Of a DNA stretch of 46,252 nt, positions 16,466-26,814 are shown piece by piece. This stretch comes from an uncultured Alphaproteobacteria bacterium (GTDB lineage: Bacteria; Pseudomonadota; Alphaproteobacteria; HIMB59; GCA-002718135), in the NCBI GenBank assembly GCA_902597015.1, contig CACJWQ010000009.1, positions 1 to 46,252 on the forward strand, read 5' to 3'. The notes beneath the pieces were generated by a model, which worked only from the letters and a program-made list of their open reading frames with translations, searched no databases and was not told the origin of the DNA. Position 1 is the first letter of the stretch. Each line of letters opens with the position of its first letter. Position numbers and translations under genes: made by a program.

Positions 16466-16703
16466 TAAATATGTTTCATTACCTTTAATCATAATAATTA
16501 GATTATACCAGTTATTGATTTCCCCAATACTAGGTCAGAATTGTCGGTATTTACCAACCTGTTCTGAGTATTCTATTAAAGCATTAAAGGAACATGGGTT
16601 ATTTAAAGGATCAATTTTATCGGTGAAAAGAATTTCAAAATGTCATCCATGGGGTTCCCACGGATTTGATCCAGTACCAAAAAAATCTGAGTTAAATAAA
16701 TGA
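16458..16703 (+). CDS. yidD: Membrane protein insertion efficiency factor YidD
   Basis: A small membrane-associated protein (81 residues) that aids YidC/Sec-dependent insertion. It shows the family pattern: an amphipathic/hydrophobic N-terminus ([17 protein letters not shown]), then [19 protein letters not shown] and [13 protein letters not shown] with conserved cysteines. It overlaps rnpA by 8 bases and yidC by 4 bases. Confidence 0.95.
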   Translation: MVSKYVSLPLIIIIRLYQLLISPILGQNCRYLPTCSEYSIKALKEHGLFKGSILSVKRISKCHPWGSHGFDPVPKKSELNK

Positions 16704-18427
16704 ACGAGCAAAGAAATTTATATTTGGCTATTGGTATTTCAATTGCGATAATTATTTTTTTTCAATTATTATTTCCAACTCAACCAATTCAAACAACATC
16801 CTTTGAAGAAGATGAAGTATTAGAGCCTGCAACATCCATTGACGGACAAAGCAGCCAAGTTGTTTCAGAAATACAAAGTAGAGATGAAGCTTTAATTCAA
16901 ACCGACAGAGTTATTTTTGAAAATGCATCTATTAAAGGTTCTATAAATTTAAAAGGAGCAATTTTAGATGACCTCATATTATCAAAATATAAAACTAGCT
17001 TAGAACCTGATTCGGATAATATACAGCTTTTGTTACCGGATGGGACTGCTAATCCATATTATATTGAAACAGGTTGGAAAGAGCTAAAAAATTCTAACAT
17101 TGAATTACCTAATTTAGAAACAAATTGGAAAACTAACTCTACCACTCTAAGCCCCTCAAGCCCTGTTACACTTAGTTGGACGAATAATAAAAATATAACT
17201 TTCAAAATCAACTATCAAGTTGATGATGAGTATATGTTTACAATTACACAGGAAATAGAAAATAACAGTGGTGAAGATATTGAAGTTTTTCCATACAGAT
17301 TAATCAAAAGAATAAACACACCAGATACAATTAATTTTTTTATACTTCACGAGGGTTTAATTAGTCTAATAAACGACGAATTATTGGAAAAAAATTATGA
17401 TGATATTGCCGATGATTGTAATTCATCAATGCAAACAAAAAAAGAGTTTTGCGATAATAAAACACAAGGAGGTTGGTTAGGTTTTACAGACAAATATTGG
17501 ATGTCTGCTTTAATTCCTGATGCTGACCAATCCATTAACGTCAATTATAGATACGGAAATAATGGACGTGATAGCTATAGGGCAGGTTATGTTGGTCAGA
17601 TATATAAAATTAACTCGGGTGAAAATATATCTTACGGCGGAAAATTATTTGTGGGTGCAAAAAAATTAAATGTCTTAAGTACTTATGATGAAAATCTCTC
17701 TATACCAAGATTTACTGATGCAATTGACTGGGGCTGGTTTAGTTTTTTAACTAAACCTGTTTCATATGCCATTAATTGGTTTTTTGGTTATGCAGGTAAT
17801 TTTGGTCTAGCAATAATTGCCTTTACCATTTTAATGCGTTTAATTTTATTCCCACTGGCACAAGCATCTTTTAAATCTATGGCAAAGATGAAAAAACTTC
17901 AGCCTGATATGCAAAGATTAAAAGAAACATATCCAAATGACAGACAAAAAATGCAGCAAGAACTAATGGCCTTGTATAAAAGAGAGGGAGCTAATCCTGT
18001 TGCGGGTTGTCTACCAATTTTAGTACAAATACCAATTTTCTTCTCTTTGTATAAAGTGTTGTTTGTTACGATAGAGATGTATCACGCTCCTTTTTATGGA
18101 TGGATTCATGATCTATCTGCACCAGACCCATTAGGCTTAATGACAATATTTGGATTAGTTCCTTGGGATGTGCCACCTATACTTTCAATAATTGATATTG
18201 GTATTCTTCCTATCATTATGGGGTTCACTATGTGGTTACAACAAAAACTAAATCCTGCTCCCGCTGATCCAACACAAGCTAGAATTTTTGCATTACTTCC
18301 ATTTGTATTTACTTTTGTACTAGCTGGTTTTGCAGCTGGTTTAGTTTTATATTGGTCAGTGAACAATATTTTATCAATTGCACAGCAATGGTATATTCAA
18401 AGAAGAATTTTAGCCAAAAATGGCTAG
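16700..18427 (+). CDS. yidC: Membrane protein insertase YidC
   Basis: Inserts and folds inner-membrane proteins, alone or with Sec. The 575-residue protein has the Gram-negative layout: an N-terminal helix (about 7-23), a large periplasmic beta domain (about 50-345), and the conserved C-terminal five-helix core that includes [18 protein letters not shown], a cytosolic coiled-coil loop ([17 protein letters not shown]) and [20 protein letters not shown]. It overlaps both neighbours (4 bases with yidD, 8 bases with ysxC). Confidence 0.97.
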   Translation: MNEQRNLYLAIGISIAIIIFFQLLFPTQPIQTTSFEEDEVLEPATSIDGQSSQVVSEIQSRDEALIQTDRVIFENASIKGSINLKGAILDDLILSKYKTSLEPDSDNIQLLLPDGTANPYYIETGWKELKNSNIELPNLETNWKTNSTTLSPSSPVTLSWTNNKNITFKINYQVDDEYMFTITQEIENNSGEDIEVFPYRLIKRINTPDTINFFILHEGLISLINDELLEKNYDDIADDCNSSMQTKKEFCDNKTQGGWLGFTDKYWMSALIPDADQSINVNYRYGNNGRDSYRAGYVGQIYKINSGENISYGGKLFVGAKKLNVLSTYDENLSIPRFTDAIDWGWFSFLTKPVSYAINWFFGYAGNFGLAIIAFTILMRLILFPLAQASFKSMAKMKKLQPDMQRLKETYPNDRQKMQQELMALYKREGANPVAGCLPILVQIPIFFSLYKVLFVTIEMYHAPFYGWIHDLSAPDPLGLMTIFGLVPWDVPPILSIIDIGILPIIMGFTMWLQQKLNPAPADPTQARIFALLPFVFTFVLAGFAAGLVLYWSVNNILSIAQQWYIQRRILAKNG

Positions 18428-19040
18428 CTTAAATAAAAATTTAAATAACTTTTTTAATAATAATAAGTTTTTAGGTTCCTTTCAGTCATTTAAAGATATT
18501 CCTTATTCAGATATAAAAAAAGAATGTTGTTTTATAGGTAGATCTAATGTTGGAAAATCTAGTTTAATAAATTCGTTAACTAAAACAAAAAAATTAGCAA
18601 AAACTAGTAAAACTCCAGGAAGAACGCAGGCTATAAATGTTTTTTTAATTAGTGAAAAAATAAATATGATTGATTTACCTGGTTATGGTTTTGCCAAAGT
18701 ATCAAAAGTTGCACGAGAAAATTTAATGACCTTGATTGAAGAATATATAGAAAATAGAGATACACTTGATCATGTTTTTTTACTCATTGACTCAAAAGTT
18801 GGTATCAAAAATTCTGATATTGATATGATGGATTTATTGAGTGATTGTTCAAGAAAATTTTCAATAATTTTAACTAAAATAGATAAAATATCTAATAACT
18901 ATTTAGAATATCAAAAAAAATCAATTTTAAGTTTAATGCAAAATTATGAAAAATCATTTACGAAAATATATCAATCTGAGACCAAAAAAAATAATGGTAT
19001 TACAGAGATTCAAAGATCTATATACGGGTTATCACAATAA
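18420..19040 (+). CDS. ysxC: Ribosome biogenesis GTP-binding protein YsxC/EngB
   Basis: An essential small GTPase for 50S assembly. The 206-residue protein has G1 GRSNVGKSSL (about 39-48), the switch I signature KTPGRTQ, G3 DLPGYGFAKV and G4 TKID, in normal order and spacing. Its start lies inside yidC and argB begins 2 bases after it, so it belongs to the rpmH-to-dapE run of tightly packed genes. Confidence 0.96.
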   Translation: MASLNKNLNNFFNNNKFLGSFQSFKDIPYSDIKKECCFIGRSNVGKSSLINSLTKTKKLAKTSKTPGRTQAINVFLISEKINMIDLPGYGFAKVSKVARENLMTLIEEYIENRDTLDHVFLLIDSKVGIKNSDIDMMDLLSDCSRKFSIILTKIDKISNNYLEYQKKSILSLMQNYEKSFTKIYQSETKKNNGITEIQRSIYGLSQ

Positions 19041-19042
19041 AT

Positions 19043-19954
19043 ATGAAATTTGATTTTTTATCAGAGAGTGATCAGGCTTATTTTATTCATAAAGCCTCAA
19101 CCTTAGTTGAAGCTCTTCCATACATTCGAGAACATAGTGGTGATACCATTGTAATAAAATACGGTGGACATGCAATGGGAGATAAAAAACTGTCTGAGAG
19201 TTTTTCAAGAGATATTGGGTTATTAAAAGAAGTAGGTGTGTCACCAATTATTATTCATGGTGGAGGGCCTCAAATTGGTGAGAGACTTAAATCAAAAAAT
19301 ATATCAACACAATTTGTTGAAGGATTACGAGTTACTGATAAAGAAACAATTAAGGTAGTTGAGGAAGTTTTATCTAAGGATATCAATTCAGAAATAGTAG
19401 AATCTATAAGTGCCTCTGGAGGGAAAGCGATAGGAGTATCTGGTAATGATAACTTAGTCACTGCAACTAAATTGAATGTGGAAATTAAAGACAGTGATTC
19501 AAATATTGAAAAAATAGTTGATATTGGTTTTGTTGGACAACCAAAAAAATTAAACAAAGATATGCTAACTAGCTTTATAAAAAATGGTCAAATACCTGTC
19601 ATATCTCCTTTAGGTAAGGATGAAAATAATTTTACATATAATATTAATGCTGACACTGTTGCGGGTTTTATAGCAGGTGAGTTACAGGCAAGTAAATTAT
19701 TATTACTAACCGATGTACCTGGAATTTTAGACAAAGATGAAAAATTAATATCATCAATAACTTTAGAAGAAGCTAAAAATATTGCTAATAAAGAATATAT
19801 TTCTGGAGGTATGAAGCCGAAAATTAATACATGTATTGATGCAATGAAAAAAGGTGTTAAAAAATCTACTATTTTAGATGGAAGAATTCCTCATTCAGTA
19901 ATATTAGAGTTATTCACTGAACATGGAATTGGTACACAAATAACAAGTAATTAA
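19043..19954 (+). CDS. argB: Acetylglutamate kinase
   Basis: Phosphorylates N-acetylglutamate in arginine synthesis. The 303-residue amino-acid kinase shows KYGGHAMGD (about 39-47), HGGGPQIGERL (about 73-83), the NINADTVAG motif near 201-209 and SGGMKPKI near 254-261. The next gene starts immediately after its stop codon with no gap. Confidence 0.97.
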   Translation: MKFDFLSESDQAYFIHKASTLVEALPYIREHSGDTIVIKYGGHAMGDKKLSESFSRDIGLLKEVGVSPIIIHGGGPQIGERLKSKNISTQFVEGLRVTDKETIKVVEEVLSKDINSEIVESISASGGKAIGVSGNDNLVTATKLNVEIKDSDSNIEKIVDIGFVGQPKKLNKDMLTSFIKNGQIPVISPLGKDENNFTYNINADTVAGFIAGELQASKLLLLTDVPGILDKDEKLISSITLEEAKNIANKEYISGGMKPKINTCIDAMKKGVKKSTILDGRIPHSVILELFTEHGIGTQITSN

Positions 19955-20629
19955 ATGAGCTTTAAAGATAACATCAACACCTGGATATTTGATCTAGATA
20001 ACACACTGTACTCTGCAGATAGTGGAATTTTTCAGCAAGTACATAAGTTAATGGGTGAGTTTGTAGCTAAAAATTTAAATATGGAATTAGCTGAAGCAAA
20101 AAAACTACAAGCAAAATATTACAAGCAACATGGCACTACATTAAGAGGTATGATGGATAATCATGGTGTAGATCCTGATTATTTTTTAGAAGAAGTTCAT
20201 AAGTTAGATTACTCAATTGTTGGTCCAAATCAAAATCTTAATGATGAATTATATAAACTTGAGGGAAGAAAAATTATTTATACAAATGCTAATAAGCAAC
20301 ATGTCTTAGATGTGTTAGAGAAAATAAATCTAACAAACTTTTTTGATGAAATATATGATATTAAAATGGCTAATTATATTCCTAAGCCAGAAATTTCTCC
20401 CTATGAAAAAATTATCGACTTATTTGATATCGAAGCAAATAAATCCGCAATGTTTGATGATATTGCAAAGAATTTAGTTCCAGCAAAAAAAGTTGGTTTT
20501 ACACCTGTCTGGGTTGATGCTGGTTATGAAAATTTTTCCGATGATATTGAAGCATCTAAAGAATATTTAGATTTTCAAACAAGAGATTTGAGTTTATTTT
20601 TAAAAGATGTAAATGAGGGTAAAATATGA
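19955..20629 (+). CDS. HAD-family hydrolase, pyrimidine 5'-nucleotidase type
   Basis: A 224-residue HAD phosphatase of the yeast Sdt1/Phm8-like subfamily. Motif I is FDLDNTLYS with nucleophile Asp13 and Asp15; motif II is IYTNAN; motif III KPE..PYEKI; motif [10 protein letters not shown]. An alpha-helical cap lies between motifs I and II. In alphaproteobacteria this gene commonly sits next to dapD, as here (dapD overlaps it by 4 bases). The in vivo substrate is unproven. Confidence 0.9.
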   Translation: MSFKDNINTWIFDLDNTLYSADSGIFQQVHKLMGEFVAKNLNMELAEAKKLQAKYYKQHGTTLRGMMDNHGVDPDYFLEEVHKLDYSIVGPNQNLNDELYKLEGRKIIYTNANKQHVLDVLEKINLTNFFDEIYDIKMANYIPKPEISPYEKIIDLFDIEANKSAMFDDIAKNLVPAKKVGFTPVWVDAGYENFSDDIEASKEYLDFQTRDLSLFLKDVNEGKI

Positions 20630-21450
20630 GTGATCTGGAAAGAATTATAAATGATGCCTTTGAGGAGAGAGATAATATTAATGTCAATACTGCAGGTGAT
20701 ATTAGAAATGCAGTAGATGAAACTTTAAACAAACTTGATAGTGGAAGCTTAAGGGTTTGTGAAAAAATTAATAATGAATGGCAAGTTAATCAATGGATTA
20801 AAAAGGCAATTCTTTTAAGTTTCAGATTAAATGATAATGAAATCATTAAAGCATCGCATGCTACTTGGTTTGACAAAGTAGAAAGTAAAACTGCAAATTG
20901 GACTAAAGATGATCATCTGAAAGCAGGATTTCGATATGTACCAGACGCTGTTGTAAGAAAATCTGCATTTATTGCTAAAGGTGTTGTTTTAATGCCTTCT
21001 TTTATAAATCTTGGTGCATATGTTGACGAAGGAACAATGATTGATACTTGGGCAACAGTTGGATCATGTGCACAAATAGGTAAAAACTGTCATATTTCTG
21101 GAGGTGCTGGTATTGGCGGTGTACTTGAACCTCTTCAAGCAAATCCTGTGATTATTGAAGACAATTGTTTTATTGGAGCTAGAAGTGAAGTGGCTGAAGG
21201 TGTTATTGTTGGTGAAGGTGCGGTTTTATCAATGGGTGTATTTATTGGAGCATCTACAAAGATAGTCGATCGATCAACTGGGGAAATTCATATGGGAAAA
21301 GTTCCAGCGTATTCAGTTGTGGTACCAGGTACATTACCAGGAAAAAAAGAAGGAGATATTAATCCTTCTTTATACTGTGCAGTTATTGTTAAAAGAGTTG
21401 ATGAAAAAACTAGAAGCAAAACATCAATCAATGATCTTTTAAGAGATTAA
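20626..21450 (+). CDS. dapD: 2,3,4,5-tetrahydropyridine-2,6-dicarboxylate N-succinyltransferase
   Basis: Succinylates tetrahydrodipicolinate in the succinylase branch of lysine/diaminopimelate synthesis. The 274-residue protein has an N-terminal helical domain and a C-terminal left-handed beta-helix of hexapeptide repeats (about 105-235), including [20 protein letters not shown] and [14 protein letters not shown]. Its stop overlaps the dapE start by one base; dapD-dapE act in sequence with a transaminase between them. Confidence 0.97.
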   Translation: MSDLERIINDAFEERDNINVNTAGDIRNAVDETLNKLDSGSLRVCEKINNEWQVNQWIKKAILLSFRLNDNEIIKASHATWFDKVESKTANWTKDDHLKAGFRYVPDAVVRKSAFIAKGVVLMPSFINLGAYVDEGTMIDTWATVGSCAQIGKNCHISGGAGIGGVLEPLQANPVIIEDNCFIGARSEVAEGVIVGEGAVLSMGVFIGASTKIVDRSTGEIHMGKVPAYSVVVPGTLPGKKEGDINPSLYCAVIVKRVDEKTRSKTSINDLLRD

Positions 21451-22628
21451 TGTCAGAAATTAATTTTGATCCAGTTACTCTTACACAATCCTTAGTTAAA
21501 TGTGCAAGTGTAACTCCAAAAGATGAGGGCGCTTTAACAGTCGTTGAAAATCATCTAAGTGCTATAGGATGTGACTGTCATCCATTAATTTTCTCTGGAA
21601 ACAATTCTTATGAAGTAAAAAATTTATTTGCAACGATAGGAAATGAAGGAAAGCATTTTGCTTATGCTGGTCACACAGATGTAGTTCCAGTAGGAAATGA
21701 AAATTCTTGGAAATATCCTCCTTTTTCAGCAAGAATAGATGATGGTAAACTTTATGGAAGAGGTAGTGAAGATATGAAAAGCAGTGTTGCTTGTTTCATC
21801 AGTGCCGCTAAAAGATTTGTAGATAAATATAAAAATATTCCAGGTAAGATTTCATTTATTATTACAGGAGATGAAGAAAGAGATTCTGTAAACGGGACAC
21901 CAAGAATTCTAGAATGGGCAAGTAAACAAAATTATAAAATTGATCATTGTCTTGTTGGTGAACCAACTTCTAAAAATGAGGTCGGCGATAAAGTAAAAAT
22001 TGGAAGAAGAGGATCAGTTAGTTTCTTTTTTCAGGTAAAAGGTATTCAAGGACATACTGCAAATTCTCATTTAGCTGAAAATTCTTCACATCACTTAGTG
22101 AATTTATTAAATAGTATATTAGATGAGCCGCTAGATGAAGGTAATGAAAATTTTTTACCAACATCAGTTCAAATTGCTACTATTGATATTGGCAATCCTG
22201 TTCAAAACGTAATTCCGGAATTAGCTAAAGCAACAGTTAATATTAGATTTAATGATATGCACTCATCTGACTCACTTATAAAATGGATTGATAATAAAAT
22301 AGAAAAGATTTTCTCTAAACTGGAAAACGCTAGTTGCACTTATACTTATGATGCAACAGCTGAGTCATTTTTGAATAAAGCCGGTGATTTATATAATATT
22401 ATTTCAAAATCAATTTCTGATGTCACAGGCAGAAATAGCCCACCTGAGCAAGCAACCGATGGTGGTACTTCTGATGCAAGATATATAAAGAACTATTGTG
22501 AAGTAGTAGAGTTAGGTCTTAGAAATCAAACTCTTCATAAAGTAGATGAATTTGTTTTTGTTGAAGATATTATTAAATTAGAAAATATTTATTTTAGAAT
22601 TTTAGAAAATTATTTTGATGTTAATTAA
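21450..22628 (+). CDS. dapE: Succinyl-diaminopimelate desuccinylase
   Basis: Zinc-dependent M20-family hydrolase that removes succinate from N-succinyl-LL-diaminopimelate. The 392-residue protein shows YAGHTDVVPVG (metal His near 74), GRGSEDMKS (bridging Asp), GDEERDSVNGT (catalytic Glu) and a C-terminal His in NQTLHKVDE. Zinc need is relevant given the zinc island in the same window. Its stop interlocks by 4 bases with the opposite dehydrogenase gene. Confidence 0.96.
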   Translation: MSEINFDPVTLTQSLVKCASVTPKDEGALTVVENHLSAIGCDCHPLIFSGNNSYEVKNLFATIGNEGKHFAYAGHTDVVPVGNENSWKYPPFSARIDDGKLYGRGSEDMKSSVACFISAAKRFVDKYKNIPGKISFIITGDEERDSVNGTPRILEWASKQNYKIDHCLVGEPTSKNEVGDKVKIGRRGSVSFFFQVKGIQGHTANSHLAENSSHHLVNLLNSILDEPLDEGNENFLPTSVQIATIDIGNPVQNVIPELAKATVNIRFNDMHSSDSLIKWIDNKIEKIFSKLENASCTYTYDATAESFLNKAGDLYNIISKSISDVTGRNSPPEQATDGGTSDARYIKNYCEVVELGLRNQTLHKVDEFVFVEDIIKLENIYFRILENYFDVN

Positions 22629-23557
22629 TATCCATTAGATGGATTAACATCTGATTTTATATTTTTATTTTTTCTTAGTTTTTTATATTTGGAGTACATA
22701 TATTTAACAGATGGCTCTATAGCTGTTACACCTGCAACGTGTGGAGTAATAGTTACATTTGGCAGTTTCCAAAATTGACTACTTGATTTTAAAGGTTCAT
22801 CTTTAAAGACATCTAAATAAGCATAAAAATTTTTGTTTTTCTTTAAATGATTTAGAAGATCTTTCTCTTCAATTGCATTTCCTCTGCCTATATTTATTAA
22901 ACAAGAATTTTTTTTCATATTCTTTAAAAACTTTTTATCTATTATGTTATTTGTTTGAGATGTTGATGGTAGAATAGAAATAATAACATCAGAGCATTTG
23001 ATAAAACTTATAATATTTTTACCCGTATATATTTTTACATTTTTTACTTTTGCTCGATTTTTTTTATATGCAATAACATTATAATTTAATTTATTTAGTA
23101 ATTTTGCAATATGATTTCCAAGAAAGCCTAAACCTAAAATACCCACTGTTAAATTTTTATTATCAATTGGTGTTCTTTCTCCAGACCAGTATTGTTTGAT
23201 TTGAGAATTTTGAAAAATTTTAAAATTTAATTGATAATTTAGTATTTGAGCTAAAGAATAATTGGCAATTCTCTCCCCCATTTCTTCATCTTTTATTCTG
23301 ATTATGGGAATTTTTTTATTATAATTTTTAAGTTTTAGAATGTGATCTACTCCAGCTCCCATAGAGAAAATAACTTGGAGATTTTTTAGTCTTGAAAGAA
23401 TATTATCTGGTAGATTCCAAATAATTGCACAATTTACATCATGAAAATTTTTATAATCTTTTATAGAAATTATTTTTTCATTTTTAAAATATTTTTTTAT
23501 TGTTTTTTTCCAAACATCAATTTTATCAAAAGTTGTGTTATGAAATAAAATAGTCAT
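22625..23557 (-). CDS. D-2-hydroxyacid dehydrogenase, glyoxylate/hydroxypyruvate reductase A type
   Basis: A 310-residue NAD(P)-dependent reductase. The nucleotide site is GILGLGFLGNHIAKLLNKL (about 134-152); INIGRGNAIEEKDL carries the catalytic Arg region, DVFKDEPL the Glu and TPHVAG the catalytic His. It is closest to GhrA-type proteins. Its start overlaps the upstream glycosyltransferase stop by 4 bases, an unusual partner, so the substrate may not be plain glyoxylate. The gene is markedly Lys/Asn/Ile-rich, reflecting low GC. Confidence 0.87.
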   Translation of the reverse strand: MTILFHNTTFDKIDVWKKTIKKYFKNEKIISIKDYKNFHDVNCAIIWNLPDNILSRLKNLQVIFSMGAGVDHILKLKNYNKKIPIIRIKDEEMGERIANYSLAQILNYQLNFKIFQNSQIKQYWSGERTPIDNKNLTVGILGLGFLGNHIAKLLNKLNYNVIAYKKNRAKVKNVKIYTGKNIISFIKCSDVIISILPSTSQTNNIIDKKFLKNMKKNSCLINIGRGNAIEEKDLLNHLKKNKNFYAYLDVFKDEPLKSSSQFWKLPNVTITPHVAGVTAIEPSVKYMYSKYKKLRKNKNIKSDVNPSNGY

Positions 23558-24657
23558 TGAATATCATCTATTAACTTATTGTATTTTACTACTTGTTTTT
23601 CCCAGATTAATTCATTTTCAGCTCTATTTTTTGCATTTTGTCCTAATTCAATTCTATTTTGTTTGTTCTCAACTAAATTTTTAATTGATTCATCTAATTC
23701 ATTAAAATTATTAATAATTAAACCTGTTTTATTATGCAATACAGCTTCAGGAGTACCTCCAACATTTGAGGCAATTGAAGGAATTCCATATTGTGCTGCT
23801 TCAATGTAGGCGATTCCAAAACCTTCAATAGAATTTGCATGAGTTTCATCTATTGTCGGCATGATCATAATATCAGTCTTAGAAAAAATGAATTTTTTTT
23901 GATTTTCATTTATTGTTCCAACTAACTTTACATTTGATTCTAGATTATAGTTTTTTATTTCTTTCTTTATATTCTCTAACTGATCACCTTCACCAGCAAT
24001 AATATATTGAATATCTGGATAAATTTTTTTTAAATTAAAAATAGATTTAAGAATATACGAATGTCCTTTTCTTTTTTCTAGTCTGGCAAGAGTAAGCAAC
24101 GTTGGATAACTATCATCTAAATCTATTGCTTGTTCTATAATATTCTTAGTAGATTTTACACCTGGATAGATAACCTCAATTTTTTTAAAGTTTTCACTTA
24201 TTTTTGAAAGTAAGTTTTTAGTATATGATGAATTGACCACCAATGCGTTTGCTAATTCTAAAACTTTCTTTATTCGTTTATGATGATTATCGTTTTTGAT
24301 TATTATTTCGTTTCCGTGAACAAGACTAATAATTGGGATTTTTTTTTCTTTTAAAAAATTAATTGGTAACTCAAGACTTTTCCAGCTATCAGTGATGACT
24401 GCTTTAATATTATTTGAAGAACAAATATTTTTAAGTTGATTAAATTTATTTCTTTTTCTTAAAAATTTTAAACCCTTAAATCTTAATATTGAAAAATTTT
24501 TATTGTTTTTATCAAATTCTAAATCTTTAGCACTGTTTTGTTGGTCAGCTAAAACCTTTACATCGTGTTTATGACTTAAATTTAATGCTATGTCATACAT
24601 TAATGTTTCAATTCCCCCTACTCTAGATGGAAAACATTGTGTTAAAATTATTATCAT
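23554..24657 (-). CDS. Glycosyltransferase family 4 protein
   Basis: A 367-residue GT-B glycosyltransferase. The N-terminal half begins ITQCFPSRVGGIETLMYDIA, the usual acceptor-domain start with the glycine-rich loop. The C-terminal half has a VIYPGV motif, TLARLEKRKGHSYIL (about 188-202) and the donor-site E-x7-E region EGFGIAYIEAAQYGIPSIAS near 279-298. No signal or membrane helix is visible. It probably adds a sugar to a lipid or surface glycan; donor and acceptor are unknown. Confidence 0.9.
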   Translation of the reverse strand: MIIILTQCFPSRVGGIETLMYDIALNLSHKHDVKVLADQQNSAKDLEFDKNNKNFSILRFKGLKFLRKRNKFNQLKNICSSNNIKAVITDSWKSLELPINFLKEKKIPIISLVHGNEIIIKNDNHHKRIKKVLELANALVVNSSYTKNLLSKISENFKKIEVIYPGVKSTKNIIEQAIDLDDSYPTLLTLARLEKRKGHSYILKSIFNLKKIYPDIQYIIAGEGDQLENIKKEIKNYNLESNVKLVGTINENQKKFIFSKTDIMIMPTIDETHANSIEGFGIAYIEAAQYGIPSIASNVGGTPEAVLHNKTGLIINNFNELDESIKNLVENKQNRIELGQNAKNRAENELIWEKQVVKYNKLIDDIQ

Positions 24658-24773
24658 TGGAAGTTATAATATTATAGAATCTATGAAGTATTAATGTACA
24701 AAGTCAATCAGGAACAATTAATTTTAATTATTATTAAATAATTTAAGTACATTTAAATTTTTAAAATATTTAT

Positions 24774-24813
24774 ATATGCATTTTTTGCATATTAAAATTC
24801 ATATTTTTATACT
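24774..24813 (+). promoter_or_regulatory. Promoter with overlapping palindrome for the 58-aa gene
   Basis: TTGCAT (24785-24790) and TATACT (24808-24813) are separated by 17 bases, a good sigma70-type pair. A palindrome ATATGCA-TTTTT-TGCATAT (24774-24792) overlaps the -35 element, where a repressor or activator could bind. Predicted transcription start is near 24820, about 40 bases before the ATG. The rest of the gap 24658-24773 shows only AT-rich sequence. Confidence 0.55.
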
Positions 24814-24860
24814 TTGATTGCATAGAATAATTACTATTTTTATATTGAAAGGAATAAAAA

Positions 24861-25037
24861 ATGATTAATGTTTTTAACTTTTTTAACAAAGTTTACGAGG
24901 ATTTAAGCAACAAAAACTACAATAATGATGAGGATTTAGTTAAATATTTCAAATCTGAATATGGAAAAGAATGGAAAATTGAATTAGACAAGTATCTACT
25001 AAGAACTGAGTTTGATATCAATAAGAAAGCCGCATAA
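24861..25037 (+). CDS. Orphan small protein (58 aa), function unknown
   Basis: An unrecognised 58-residue protein. The N-terminus is hydrophobic/aromatic (MINVFNFFNKVYEDL) and the rest is a charged, probably helical stretch with KYFKSEYGKEWKIELDKYL. There is no signal peptide, cysteine or known motif. The gene call rests on a strong Shine-Dalgarno (GAAAGGA, 7 bases before ATG), a promoter upstream, and a terminator hairpin that begins inside the last codons. It stands alone between genes of the opposite strand, so it is a separate transcription unit. Confidence 0.75.
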   Translation: MINVFNFFNKVYEDLSNKNYNNDEDLVKYFKSEYGKEWKIELDKYLLRTEFDINKKAA

Positions 25038-25048
25038 TTGGCGGCTTT
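25026..25048. terminator. Bidirectional intrinsic terminator (58-aa gene / aminopeptidase gene)
   Basis: Stem AAAGCCGC (25026-25033) pairs perfectly with GCGGCTTT (25041-25048) around a 7-base loop. The 5' arm encodes the final Lys-Ala-Ala codons and the stop of the 58-aa gene sits in the loop. On the minus strand the hairpin starts 2 bases after the aminopeptidase stop and is followed by CTTATT, so it can serve both converging transcripts. It is the only GC-rich terminator-like hairpin I see at a convergent junction in this window. Confidence 0.8.
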
Positions 25049-25050
25049 AA

Positions 25051-26814
25051 CTAAACTTCAGAAGTTACCTTTTTAAGCCAATCTCTTTCTTGATTATCAA
25101 GGTGGGTGTGCAATGTTTCATACACTTTTCTATGATATTTATTTAGCCAATGTATTTCAATTTGATCAAGCATGCTACTCTCAATGAGATCCAAATCTAT
25201 TGGACACCACGAAATGTTTTCAAAATATAATTTCTTATCATTATTCTCTTTTATCACGACTAAATTTTCTGTTCTTATACCATATTCATTTTCTTTATAG
25301 TATCCAGGTTCATTGGATAAAATCATTCCTGGAAGCAACTCAACGCTATCAAACATTGATTTTTTTGCAATACGTTGTGGGGCTTCATGGACACTCAAAA
25401 AACTTCCTATACCGTGACCGGTACCATGATCATAATCTAAATTAATTTCTTGTAGACTTTTTCTTGCTAGATGATCAATATCAGTTCCTTTTGTTCCCTT
25501 TTCAAAAACATGATTTGATAATGCAATATGACCTTTAAGAACTCTTGTAAATCTATCTTTTTGTTCTGTTGTTGCTTCACCTAAAATTATAGTTCTTGTT
25601 ATATCTGTTGTTCCATCAAAATATTGCCCTCCTGAGTCAACAAGATAAATATTATTATCTGAGAAAGATGATTTTCCTTCTTCAGTAACACGGTAATGAG
25701 GAAGGGCTGCATTTTGATCAATTGCTGATATTGTGTCAAAAGATAGAGAATGAAATAATTCATTTTTTCTTCGCAGATTTTCTAAATGATGTGCAACACT
25801 TATTTCATCATTTGATTTAGGATCCATGATATTTTTTAACCAATAAATATATTTGGTAATACTAACACCATCTCTTATATGTGCTTTTTTTGCCCCATCA
25901 AGTTCAGTTTCATTTTTGATAGCTTTTAACAAAATACATGGATTTGCTAAATTTTTAGTATTTATTTTTTGTTTTCTTAAAAGATCTAAAAAATAAAAAG
26001 TAGTGGAATTAAAATCTAAACCAATTGATTCAGATGAATTAATGTTATTAAAAATTGATCCAATATTTTCAATATTATTAATATTTATTAGTGTTTGGAT
26101 TTCTTTTTTTAGAATTTCTGGCATTGAAGACTCTTTAATATACAAAGAGTGTTTATTATTTTTTGAAATTAAAAGATAAGAATAAAGCAACGGTGTATAT
26201 TTTATATCATCTGCTCTTAAATTTAATAGCCAAGCAATATTATCAAGCCCAGAAACAAAGTAATGATCAATTTCATTTTGATCTAAAAATTTTTTTAAAA
26301 TATCTAATTTCTCACTTCTGCTCTGACCAGCAAAACTTGTTGGATGATCAAATATATCTGTATACTGAGTTTTTGGTTGATTTTCCCATATTAAATCAAC
26401 AAAATTTTTATCTATTAGTTGGAGTTGAGATTTTGAATTCTCTAACATTTTAACCACTTTTTCAATTTCTATAATTGAATGAAGAGTTGGATCTAATGCA
26501 ATTTTATATTCTTCTTCTAATAAAATTTTTTCTAAATCTGTCCAAAAGCCATTTAAGTGTTTTGCTTGAATCTCTTTGGAGTTAATTTGAGTATTTGCTT
26601 GAAAAGTATATCTTCCATCAACATACAAGAAGGCATCTGTTGGTGTTATAATTGCTCTTCCTGCTGAACCAGAAAAGTTTGTTATAAAATTTAATCTTTC
26701 TGCATTTGGGGAAATATACTCATTTAAATATTCATCACTTCTATTAATGACAAAAATATCGGTATCTTTTTCTTTTAATAGATTTTGTAATTTTTTTAAA
26801 TTTGATTTGTTCAT
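25051..26814 (-). CDS. Xaa-Pro aminopeptidase, M24B family (XPNPEP1-like)
   Basis: Metalloprotease removing N-terminal residues before proline. The 587-residue, three-domain form (two creatinase-type N-terminal domains, about 1-300, then the pita-bread M24 domain, about 310-530, and a C-terminal extension) resembles the long aminopeptidase P. Metal ligands are visible: Asp residues in LVDSGGQYFDGTTDITRT, His in DYDHGTGHGIG, and Glu residues in SNEPGYY and RTENLVV. It overlaps the upstream dehydratase gene by one base and shares a terminator downstream. Confidence 0.93.
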   Translation of the reverse strand: MNKSNLKKLQNLLKEKDTDIFVINRSDEYLNEYISPNAERLNFITNFSGSAGRAIITPTDAFLYVDGRYTFQANTQINSKEIQAKHLNGFWTDLEKILLEEEYKIALDPTLHSIIEIEKVVKMLENSKSQLQLIDKNFVDLIWENQPKTQYTDIFDHPTSFAGQSRSEKLDILKKFLDQNEIDHYFVSGLDNIAWLLNLRADDIKYTPLLYSYLLISKNNKHSLYIKESSMPEILKKEIQTLININNIENIGSIFNNINSSESIGLDFNSTTFYFLDLLRKQKINTKNLANPCILLKAIKNETELDGAKKAHIRDGVSITKYIYWLKNIMDPKSNDEISVAHHLENLRRKNELFHSLSFDTISAIDQNAALPHYRVTEEGKSSFSDNNIYLVDSGGQYFDGTTDITRTIILGEATTEQKDRFTRVLKGHIALSNHVFEKGTKGTDIDHLARKSLQEINLDYDHGTGHGIGSFLSVHEAPQRIAKKSMFDSVELLPGMILSNEPGYYKENEYGIRTENLVVIKENNDKKLYFENISWCPIDLDLIESSMLDQIEIHWLNKYHRKVYETLHTHLDNQERDWLKKVTSEV

